The position numbers were made by a program, and so were the translations under genes. The notes under the pieces are model-generated. The model worked only from the letters and a program-made list of their open reading frames with translations. It made no database searches and was not told where the DNA came from. Shown piece after piece: positions 24,001 through 36,000 of a DNA stretch of 64,000 nt. Source of the DNA: Eupeodes corollae (taxonomy: Eukaryota > Arthropoda > Insecta > Diptera > Syrphidae); contig NC_079147.1 in the NCBI RefSeq assembly GCF_945859685.1, forward strand, positions 145,414,645-145,478,644, read 5' to 3'. Numbering within the stretch: position 1 is the stretch's first letter; the number at the start of each line of letters is the position of its first letter.

Positions 24001-27000
24001 ATCACCAGTTAACATATTACCACTAAAAACATTTCGTTCAAGTTGTGTGACACGAACTCTTGTAGCCTTTCATAATCGAGACTCAACTAAATTTCGCGTT
24101 AGCATTACTGACACTCCTAATTTAAATTAAAGCTTATGTGAGGGCACAACACAGATAGCTCAAGTGAGTTAAGATACTTCACTGGGCATAAAGTGCTATG
24201 TTCTGAGTCCATGACAGTGTCTGCTGACGAATACTTCGCCATATTAACACTTACAATAAGTTCAGTCTTACATTTTTCACTTCTAGATGACTAGACTTCA
24301 ACATCAGTTGTTAAGCTATCTCCTATTTTTTATACGAAATTAAGTACGAAGGTACCCAACCAACCAAACAAAAGAAGTCACACCTATTGATAGGCAACGA
24401 TGATAGTTCCAAAAGTTGAAGTACCCAATTATACCGCTTTAAAAAGTAGCTTTAAACATTCTCCAGACTCCAAACTAAATACTGATACTAACATGATTGA
24501 TTAAAAAGTGATTTTTACTTTGTGAAAACAGCGTACAATATTTTTTAAGAACAACGTTGCGTTTTATCCTATCCTTCAAAGCAGAGTATCATCTGTTTTG
24601 TTTGCATTTATGGGAGGTACATTTTAAATATTTGAACCAGTTTTTTTTCTTGCTTAAATGGCTACGATCTAAGAGTAAACCGAAAAAGCTCAAGAATAAG
24701 GACACTCTAAATTAAACAATAATACTTAATTCTAATGACTTTCGGCCCTAAGATCTATTTTACTATAAAAAAAGTATGTAAAGTGACCAAGGCTTAAAAC
24801 CCCATTCCGACTACCCACTATCAAGTGCCGATTGAAGCCACCAAAACTGGTTCTCCTGCTTGACCCTATCAGTTCGGTCCCGTTCGGGCGCAGCCCTTCT
24901 GAACCGAAGGAGCTCTGCTCCGCCTTGGGCCATGGTATCCCGATTGTACAGGAGTTGCCTATCCATGATTCTTCGTCTAACGTGGTAGATTATGTATCCT
25001 GTATCAGACCGCATCTATCTTAAAAGAGGAATGCCTCTGGTGGAATGAAGCCGCTCAAGCAGTCAAGCGTGCACTTTCAAAATACTCGTCGTTCGGATAA
25101 CGCCCCGAAAATTAAATTGTTGGTCGAAGACATAGCTCTTGCAATGTGACCTCAAATGAGTTTAATCACGAAATTGTCAATTCTGTTGATCCGAGTTCCG
25201 TTGTATAGGACCTCGTTGGACTAGTAATGCACGTAAGGAGATTCGGCTGTTCGATATAAGCCGGTACAGCGTCGTAAACACTGCCGCTTGAACACCCGAC
25301 ACTTCTCCATCTGGGAAGGAGCAATGTTATACCACACAGGACAACCATAAACGATCATCAGCCGTATGAGGGCCATGAAGCAAATTGCCTTTACTCTGAA
25401 GTCAAGCCGACTGCTAAAAAACAGCCGTTTCGTCAGAGCGAATGCTCCTCTAGGCCTGGTCATAGCGGCGAATTCACCGCTCCCTGTTGGAGACCATTTT
25501 TAATTGAAAATGTTGTGGTAGAAGTTACATTGCCACTTTTGACAACAAACTCTCTACCGTTAAGCATATCATAAAGTATATACAACAATGGCTTGCTTAT
25601 GCCAAGCCTGCTCAGTTTAAGGTAAAGAACTAGAACAGCACCTGTGCAATGTTGTTTTGATTTATTCCATTGGATATCGGAAACGAGCTTAGACGCACCA
25701 TGAATTGTGTCATGACCCGCCTTGAACCCGAACTGTTTATCCATGATTATTTTGTTGCCCGCAGCCCACTTAGTCAGAGCCCTATTAATGATTTTTTTCG
25801 AAAACTTTCTGATGCTCGGAAGAAGACTTATCGACCGAAGAATTGACGGGTTGGAGTTGTCCCTTCCCTTTTTCGGGAGAGGATGAATCACAGCGATCTG
25901 CATAATATGCATTATTGAAGAGTGTGGTGTAAATGTCAATTGCCTCCATCGGTAAATGTCTTAGTACAACGTTGATATACCATCGACACCTGCTGACTTT
26001 TTGTTTTTTATTGAGTTGAAGATGAGCTGCAGCTCAACCTTCGTCACTAACAAGGGACTTGGTCCCGTTTGCTCGGCGATTATGATGATATGATTGCGGA
26101 GTTAAAGGTGATTAAGTAGGGCTCTGTTTTCCAGGTCGTGGTTGGGGCGAATGCTTACATTAACCTTGTACACTTGCTGGAAAGCAGCTCCCACCGCCTC
26201 CACTTTTTCCTTCGGATCTTCAATTATGTTTAAGTCATCGTCAAAAATGGCTTCTTCTGGATCTATTTGCGCTGTCCTGAGTACGTTCCTGTTCTCTTCG
26301 GTTCTTTGGAGTTTCAGACTCGGAAGGTCATTGTCGTCCTTTTTTCTGAATATCATGTTTATTTTAGGGAACATACCAGGGTCACTGGAATTAACTGAGT
26401 GGATCTTGCGGTCCCAGTGCTTGTTATTTGATAACCTGTAGTTCTCCTTAACCAACATATTGATTTTTTTTATTGACGACTTCAGTGTTATAACCTCCAA
26501 GTCATGTGGGTCTGTAAGTCTTGTGCCTTCGCAATGCGTCAATAGTCGCGTTTCTGTAAGTGTCCATTTGGTCCCGTTCTTGGTACTTTGGTATTGTCCG
26601 TTCCATCGTTCGTTTTATTGTTTCATCCATCTGTTGTAAATTTTGGCCAATTTTTGTATTTTTAGGTTTCTGTTGTTTGGTGGGGCTATGTCACTCGAAC
26701 GAAGTTCTCTCGCTAGGGCGTTAGTGAAACGAGGCCAACGCATCTTACGGTAATTGTAAGAATGCGTTGCAACGTATTCCTCCAACTCCACGCGTTCGTT
26801 CGGAATCTGCATTACAGCAGCCAGTCCGCAGTGATCGCTGTCATACTCGACTGTCTGTAAGCAGTTTCGAGGGTGATTACCCACTTTGTCTGTAACTGTC
26901 AGTCTGGTGTCGTACAGCAAAAGATCCAGAAAGGAGCCGCTTCTTGGATACAATAGCTTTTCAGTAGCCAGCAGGTCGACACCATATTCAACGCTGTAAA

Positions 27001-30000
27001 TATTCATCAAATTAAAAAGATGATTACATCTGGGATTACTATGTTGATTTCTCCAATCTTGCGTTCGAATCACCGGCCAAGATGAAATATTTTTCTTCCA
27101 AGCTCTGTTGCAGTTCCCTAAAAAGAATCTCGTATTCTGGTGCAAAGTAAGTAACCTGCGGAGCTCCAGCCGCAATCATATACATCCGCTTCCCCGGAGT
27201 GAGAGAGCTGCATACAACGCAAACTTTTAGCATCTTGAGCTCCTTTATGACTTTATAATTAATGCCTTTTCGTATGAAGAGAGCGACACCGCCCCCTTGA
27301 GTGGAGTCGGGCCGGTCTCTTTTTACGATATTGTAATTTTTGAGTCAATTTGTGTTTGTGGTTTAGTTTAGTTTCGCTAGCTATAAATACAAAAGGACAG
27401 TCTTTCAACAATTGGAACATATTAGCTCTTCGTTCAATCCTAATCAGTGAATTAACATTTACAGCTAGGACTTTTAGGCGCGTTCCCGGCAGCGCGCCCA
27501 TTGTGGTCTAAATTGCTCCAGGCCAGGCAACAAAAAGTAGAGATGATCTACCCTTTTGCAATGCTCCTTTAGTTGACCTGCTAGTTGACCTTGAATGATC
27601 AACAACAAGGCTAAAATGTCAGGATTACACCTCTGGTGCCTTAGGCACGGGGGGCTTTGGGGCAGCTGTTGGTGAAGCCTGTCTAGTGTCCCATTCCTTG
27701 ACAACATTTGGCCGTAGGAAAATTTGGGATCCACGAATTTCTGTATTGGAGCCTGTCGAACTGTTCGACTTCTTTCGTAATTGACTGGCCAAATCTGTTC
27801 CATTTCTTGGACCTCAGGGCAACCCCTATAGCTAGTCGGGTGCAGTGAGAAACACTGGCCGAATGTGCCAATTTTAATATATGTTCTGCCGAAGCAAGAA
27901 CAATGTTGAAACAATCAATGTGCATCTTATACAAGCATATTCCTAAAAGAAATTTGGCGAATTATATAATCAATGCAAAAAATCAGTTATGTTGTTTTTT
28001 ATTTATCAAATACAACAACCATTTAATTGAGCACAAACCATACATAATTTTAAATGTTGATCTAAATTTCTAATAAATGGATATATGGAAACTATGAACA
28101 GGACACTCATGGACTCAAGGCAAGTCTGGATAAAGTGGTGGTTTTTGGTTTGATGCAGTTGCCACAGATTGTCACATTCGGAACCGTTGTCCGTAAAGAA
28201 GTCTTACTAGTGCCATTCCTTTTATAGCACATGAAATACAAAAATCTTCAATATGGGCAAAGACGATCTTCGGAAGGACTATGTTGGATATCCTAGAGAT
28301 AGAAAAGGATATTCAGTGTGGTTACCACTTGCATGTGGGGCGTGTTGTAGGAGAACCACAACTTTACATTTGTAGCTGTATGCAGAGAAACTTGGGATCG
28401 TAGACACAATTCCAACAGGATAACGATCCCAAGTTTCTCTGCACTTTGTTGTTAGTTTTGTTTTAAGATGTTCAAATAAACTTCCTTATTCATAATTCCA
28501 TCAATTATTGTCTAATTCCCGACACCACTGGATGACATACACCCCTATACCATTACACCACCGTCACCGTGTTTCACATTTTTAATTAAGTTTTTAGGAT
28601 TCAAGGCTTCACCTTGTTTTCTCCACACTCTATTCCTCCCATCTGAACCAAAAATGTTGAATTTCGACTCATCGGAGAATATTACGTTGTCCCAAAATTC
28701 ATTTCATTTATTTTTATAATCCTTTCCAAAGTCCAGTCTTTTCTTTTTATTTATTTCACTTACGAACGGCTTTTTACGAGGTGTGCACGACTTAAACCCA
28801 GATCTCTGGAGCGATCTTGCAACTGTTCACGGAGAAACTGTTTTATTTAAACTTATCTGTTTATCGGTAGCAATTTTTAGAGCACTTTTGAATGGATCTT
28901 TTTTTATTATACTCGCGATTTTTTGTTCATCTCTTTCTGTAAGCTTGCGCGGACGACCAGACCTGACCTTTATTGTAACGGTTAATCACATTTTGTATGG
29001 TAGATTTGGGTCGTCCAACTATTTTATTAATATCCGCATAACTTTTACCTTGCTCATGGCAATAAATAATAATTTGACGCTCATTTACCGTTAATTCTTT
29101 TCTAACCATCGTTTTTTTGGTTTTAAAGAACAAAATTTCTTTAACCTTAACCTGGACGACCCATCGCTTTGTACTGATTGACACACACATGTCATATTAC
29201 AAGCTTCATGTAAAAAAAAAAACAAAGCCAACAGGACCGTTACAAATTTAAACAGTTAAAACTAGTAAGTGCAGAAGTACCTAGACTTTTGCACTACTTT
29301 TTTCATAGATTTCAAGGTTTTATTATTTTTTGCTAGAAAATAGAATTTGTTTTTGAATTTTTTCTATTGGTAAAACAAAGAATAAGGTTTTATCATAATA
29401 AATAACTTGATGCATATAAATTAGGTCCTTAAGTTTTCTTTTCTTTCAAAGCTTTTAATGACATGGCACTTTGAGTACCATGACTTATGCTCGACACTGT
29501 ATATATGTATGGTTTTCTAGGTAAAATTGAATTCACTCAATAAACTATGTTGAAAAACTACCAGTTTTTGGTTTTGAATAAATAATGCGTGCTTGTCTTG
29601 GCAAAGAATTTACTAAAAGCAGTGGTTATAACATCAACTTTAAAACTTTTTCTAGAGCAATTACACTGGTCAACACTGGTTTTGTCACACGAACTTTGAT
29701 AGCTAGTTTTGTTTTGTCAATCTAGTCTCATTATTAAATCACAATTGTCAAGTGTCAATTAGCCTCAGTTTTATTGTGATACGGTATAACTCAAAACTTG
29801 TACTACGCAGTAAATTAACAGAAGAGCTTCCAAGGAAACCGTTTTAAAAATATTTGTGGTTGCATTTTTACACCTTTTTGTTTTAGTATTTTTTTTGTTA
29901 TTAACCCTGTGAATATGTCGAGGAAGTGTAACAATGATCCTATCTATTTATGTTATGTTTGCGGAGAACTGATATTCAAAAAACAAAGACGAAACTTTAC

Positions 30001-33000
30001 GAATCGTGTGTTGGAGTGTTATCACCAATGTTTTGGTTTTTCTGTGGCCCATCAAGATAAATCCTGAGCTCCTTATGTCTGTTGCATAACGTGTGTGAAA
30101 AATTCAACTGGCTGGAAGAAAGGCGCACGACCTATGCCGTTTGCAGTACCCATGATATGGACTGAACAGCGAGATCACGTTTCAGATTGCTATTTTTGTC
30201 TCACCGACATAAACGGTATAAAATACAAGAAAAAAATACTGTTATTTACCCTAACTTATCTTTGGCTATAAGACCAGTCTCTAATTGTAAAAAATTGCCA
30301 GAACTATTACTAGTTGCAACTACGTCTGTTGAGAATGACCATTCACACCCGTCCACTTCAGGTAAATGTGTTGACGAGGACGATGACTTTCTGTTTAAAG
30401 GAATTGCAAACGTGCGACATTTCATAACTCGTGGAGATTTAAATGATTTAGTTCGGAATCTAAATTTGTCCAAAAAACAATCAGAACTATTAGGATATCG
30501 TCTAAAAACTAAGCGATTTAGAAAAATCTGAATGGAAGGCTTTTAAAAATGTTGTTGCAAATATGTTGGGTAACCACAAGAGTGACAGCTACAGGGAGTT
30601 GGTTAGCGAGCTGTTAATGACATATAAAGCTTTGGGTTGCAACATGTCACTTAAGATCCACTTTTTAGACGCCCACCTGGATTTTTTCCTAACAATTTAG
30701 TGCCTATCAGCGACGAGCACGGTGAGAGGTTCCATCAAAAGCGGTAATAGGGCAAATGGAACCCAAATATGTTAGGCAATGAAAAGGGACCAAATAGAAG
30801 CGAAATATGGATACAAATCTAAGATTTATTAAGTCATTTATAAAAAAATAAAATTTTGATTAACAAGATCTGTGTTATTTCGCAATATTTTAAATTACTC
30901 AATAAAATAAAATATTTGGCCAACAAATATTTTTTACCTATTTATTTTTTCTTACGATCAACAACTAAAGCAAATAAAATGCACAACTGGGTCGCACGAA
31001 CTTGCTCCTGTATGCAAAGAGTCTGTTTAAAAAAGTACTTATATGAGAATTAAAAATATACCTGTAAAATAAGTTTGGCTTCAAAGATATAAATGCCATT
31101 TGAATTGTCAAAAAAACCGCACGATCTTTGTATATGAAAACCATAGTACTCTCATGAGCAGACATTTTTAGAGCGACCAGATGCCGAGTCGTTGGCGTGG
31201 CGTTAGTTTTGAAAGTAGAGAAATTCAGCGGGAGCAAGAGAAAAATATTATTCCCATTCCCATAAGCAGCCAGCAGAATAAGGGAGATAATTAATTTTCG
31301 ACCCAAAAAGTCAACACAATTTCCTTCATTTTATTTGAGTCTATCCTCGTATATGTTTTCACATAAAGAGCTACCATATGAATGTTGATGAATTTGTTTT
31401 TGTTTTATTTATATCAACGCACTTTATATAACAAACAAAATGGCTTAATATTGTATCTAATAAGGGGATGAAACAAACTTTTGCATGCTTACGTCAGCTG
31501 TTTAGGATCTTTTACCGATATTTGTTTTTATTTACATTCATAAGTCTGCTTTTACTTGTGTACGATCTTTGTATATGAAAAATAGTTTCTATTACCTATA
31601 AAGCTACAATGCGATTCATATAGATTCAACTTGTTCCCTAAAAGCTTTTTTCCTTTAGATAGCTTTATTGTAATTTCATATTAGAAGAACCAGGATGGAA
31701 AATAAATAAGATAAGAAAGAGGCAGACCATGAATGTTTAAATTGTAAGGCGATCGCCTATTGGTTGTGTAGTTAGGTAGCAGGTAGATGTCTAAAACGAC
31801 CATAGAATAGTTCACTTGGCGTGCTTAGCTTTATGCAGATAAATAGATAAGGACATGTTTATGATGATAATGAAGGAATGTTATTGGTGGCTAGAAGGTA
31901 CATACTACATTCCTTCTTTACTACAAGTTTTCAGCGCAAACATGGAGTTTTTACGTTCAGTCTATTTTTTTTCACTAAAGTTTTAAAACACAAGCATACG
32001 AACAAGTACAAGAAATTGCTGTTCATGTGTTGTTTACAGTCAGGCTCTTGTGCGTTTTGGATTTTAGTTAAGAAGTGACACGTAAGCAGTAGTTGTAGAA
32101 GTACGTAATACCTTTATAAATAGGTACAATGTGTATGCGTTGAAAAAGTGATTCTAATAGAAAATACATATACTCTCTCTGGCCAGTTTCTTTAACTTGT
32201 AGGTACTAAGTATTTATTTTTTTATATAGGCGAAGGCCAGTAAATCATGTGTGAAACAACCTTATTCGTAAAGAATAATATTTTAAAATCATTATATACA
32301 AAGTTAACAAGATAATACTTCTTGATAGACTCTTTAAAATAGATTGTTGATTAAATATATCATATAAATGTGTACCAAATGCACTAATTTGGATGAAAGC
32401 TAGGAATGTAATTACAATTTTGTCAAAATAGTGCGCTCTTTCGGGCTCATGCTCACTAAAAATAATTTAAAAAATAATATTTTAAGATTCAAAATTTTAC
32501 CTGAAAAATAAGTTTGTCTTCAAAAATTTAAATGCCATTTTACAAATAAAAAACCCGTTGATTTTTCAAATTTTTATTTTGAAAATCGTTAGAGCGGTTT
32601 TTTTTTAATTAATTTTTTATATATAAAATTTTCCAATTTTGTTCTAAAAATATTTTTGGAATGCAGTTGTTTAGTGATTGTAAATATACGTCTTACGTTT
32701 GAATTTCGTAAAAAATTGTTGACCCGTTTTTTAGATATAGAGTTTTGAAAAATAAAAATTCAATATTTTTTAAAAAATCAAAACAATTAAAAATTGCATT
32801 TTTGTTAATCAAATATTGTTAAGGCAATATAGGAGCTTATTCAGAAAAAAAATTATTAAAATCAGTTCATAAGTTGCTGAGAAAATTAAAAAACAAAATA
32901 ACGGTTCTATGAGCGGTACCTTTCCTCAGCGATACAAAAATATGGTTTTCTTATAAAAAGAAGCCAAGTTAAAAAATAAAATTTTAGAGAAAATTTAAAA

Positions 33001-36000
33001 AAAATCACTCGGTTTGTTTTTGAGAAAATTCGAATTTTCGGTTTTTGACCAAAAAAATTGTATGGGGGCCACTGTTAGTTTTGACCTTAAAAAAAAAATG
33101 AAAAAAACGCCTAACGCGAATCTGCTCAAAACCTTAACTTCCAAGTTTGGACTCAATCGAAGCAATGGTTTAGGCTGTAGGAGCGTGGACAGACAGACAA
33201 AACTGACCGGACGGAATCGCGGGACCCACTTTTTTCGACTTCTCTACCATCGTAATATCAAGTTTGATTAAAATCTCGAGTTCGAAATTTTGCACGAATG
33301 CAAAACTTGCCATATAGTTCCTATATGTCGCAAGTAAAAATATCAAAAAAGACCGTGTGGCAAAAAAAGTTAAGATTTTGTTGACCAGTGCTATTGTTTT
33401 GGAGACAAATTGGGTATGATGGGTGATAATGGACCTGCCCTTTAACAAACCGTATTGGAATGGAGAAATAACATACTTACAATATTAAAGTAAAGAGTCG
33501 CAATAAATAATTTCAAAGAGCTTGAGTAATGAAGAAAGTTTAGCAATCGGACGGTAATTCGAGATTTCATGCTTATTCTTAGGCCGCGTTTCCACTTGCA
33601 AGTCAACTCGCGGAAGTCTTGCAGAAGTTTCTTGCAGTCGCGTTTACATTGTCATGTGAATTCTTGCAATTTCTTTTGCAATAAATGTCTTGCAAGAAGC
33701 TCGCGCAACATATTGTCGCAATTTATTGCAGATGTATTTACACCAGGAGAGCAATTAATGTCGCAAGAAATCTGGTTGTTTAGTTAAAATTGTGAAGTCA
33801 TGGCGAGAAATCGTCAAAGATTAGCAGCTGCGATGATAATTTTATTATTAAAAAAGAAAAAAAGATCAACTTGGGTTCGAGATTGGATTTTAAAAAGACG
33901 GGAAGCTGGTGCCTTCTATAATTTATTAAATGAATTGAATATAGAAGATGTTCAGCAATACTTCAATTTCACTCGGATGACCGCAATTGATTTGGAAGTT
34001 TTGCTATAAAATGTGGGTCCTATTATAAAAAAACAAGACACTCGATTCCGTGAGTCAATATCACCGAAGGAAAGACTCTTGTTGACTCTGCGATTCTTAG
34101 CATCTGGTAAGTACAGTACATACATATAATTATAATTTAACGACAATAGCAGGATGAATCTTTGATAATCATTTTTTTTCAGGTGACTCATACCATTCCC
34201 TGATGTATTTATTTAGAATTCCTGTATCCACCATCGTAAACTTCAATTAATAGCATAACTTCTTCGCGAGGCCATTCAAGACCTTTAATTTTACTCATTT
34301 TGTATGTGTAAAGCAAAGACGTCAACCAGCTACTTGCGCGAGATATACGAAACTGTTTCGATAAGCTGCAAGAACTGTCGCGAGTCGATACAAATGTGTT
34401 TAAACTAGCAATTAATTGCACTTGCAAATACTCGCAAGAAGTTATGAAAGTACTGTCGCGATAGAAATTGCTTGGTAGTTTCCACTTGCAATTCACTGTC
34501 GGACAGACTATCGGACATTTATTGCAGAAGTTTTCTTGCAAATGGAAACGCGGCCTTAGTAAGGGGTTCACAAAGTACAGTTCAGCATTTAAAAAAAATA
34601 GTTGCGGTGCCATCAGTGTCAGGAGAAAAAATATCCTTCAGTGAGTTTAACTTATCATAGACGGAGGGGGAGGTAATAGTAAGTGAGACAAGAGACGTCT
34701 GTGGGAAATTGTATAAAGATCTGCGAAGTTCCAGATCGGGTTTATCTGAATGACTGGCTAAAAAAAAAGTAGCAAAAAGATTAACTATTGTATTATTTTT
34801 GGTTTAGATGATCAGTTGCGTTAAGAGAAGACTGCAGGATTTTTTTTGACATTAACAAATTGGTTACCTAAATGGAATCATAGTCTTTTTGCTAATTCAA
34901 GACTCTATTGTGTTTCCCAGAATACTTAAACAAGAAAGTTAAATATTTTAAGAAGTTTAAAATTATGTAAATATTTTTCTTACACAACATTTCTCTCGTC
35001 CTTATTGTTATCGCCAGCTTCGAGTTCTTTTTTCTTTTTAAGTTTTTTCGTTTTAGTCTTCTCTCTTCGACTCCTTAGAATTCCTGAAACTAGAATATTT
35101 TTTTTTATATAAAATATTAATAAAAATAATTTGCTAAAAAGTAAATTGAACATGGTTTTTGTTTTAAAAATCTATTTTTATAAATTACAATTCTAATGAC
35201 AAAAAGAAAAAAGTAACAAGTTAATAAAAGTTTTTTTTTTAAATTTTAAAATTTATAATTTAATTGTGAACAATTAAATGTTAGTATTTTATTAAGATCC
35301 GCAACAAGAGGAGTGTAACAACTAAATTTGATAAAAATTATAGCATTTAACAAACCAACGAAAGGATAACACAACCAGAAATATGATGAGATTCCATACA
35401 AAATAAAAATGATACAACAAACAATAGGAATTAAGATACAAATAATTAATTAAAAAAAAAATATTTATGCTGAGATGAGTAATAAAAGATATAGGTACAT
35501 AAATTGTGTGGTTTTGTTTGACAAAAGGACATAAGGGTGTGGAACATTTTGTGTTTGTTTTTGGATGATTTGAGAACATTGTATTTTACTTAATACCTCT
35601 GATAAGATGACTACGCTTCCAACATCACAGAAGATTTACTTTTGTTAAGATTCCATTTAAATTATATACAGTGGCTCCCACGACTAATAGGACAAGGAGA
35701 ATGTACATTTTCTTAATGCGCAATGTCTCCAAGAAAATGTATAGAAGTGTTAGAACTTAATTATCATTTTATAACATATTAAGGCCCAAATTAGGTTTGG
35801 CTATTTAAAATAAAAAAATAAAAAACAACTCCTTAATTTAATCTCTCAAGCATACATGGACACTGTTTTTGCACCGTATTAACTCCGTTGCGGTATTTTT
35901 CTCGTAAAATGACAATGCTATTATTAACCTTGTATTACAGAAGACTTTTATGGCTGAATCACAAACAAGCTTCAGCTTCGGCTTCGTCTGCGTTACGGTG

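Larger units (their letters stand above)
28080..29505 (-). mobile_element. Tc1-like relic
   Basis: A minus-strand Tc1 transposase relic (28330-29109). The sequence outside the start codon, ending near 29505 (complement CAGTGTCGAGCATAAGTCAT beside TA), looks like the left terminal repeat. I could not find the opposite end, so the lower border is approximate. Confidence 0.55.
33582..34555 (+). mobile_element. PIF/Harbinger deletion derivative with TTA duplication
   Basis: The ends are 19-bp inverted repeats with one mismatch (GGCCGCGTTTCCACTTGCA at left), flanked by TTA (33579-33581 and 34556-34558), the usual Harbinger duplication. Both converging N-termini survive: transposase from the left (33800) and a Myb/MADF-type gene from the right (34298). 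The middle is deleted, with the junction at about 34210-34250. Subterminal TTGCAGAAG-like repeats occur on both sides. Confidence 0.9.
33394..34860 (-). pseudogene. non-LTR retrotransposon fragment split by a Harbinger element
   Basis: Outside the insertion the minus strand reads PDLELRRSLYNFPQTSLVSL, LNSLKDIFSPDTDGTATIFF (34560-34740), then after the Harbinger element NKHEISNYRPIAKLSSLLKL and ISPFQYGLLKGRSIITHHTQ (33394-33580). These are the first reverse transcriptase boxes of a Jockey-like LINE. Stops and frameshifts are present. Confidence 0.75.

Noticed and set aside
29664..29690. CACTGGTCAACACTGG as the left terminus of copy 1
   Set aside because: Only the first 12 bases match the terminal motif and no target duplication with 33393 was seen, so I did not call a complete element for 29669-33393.
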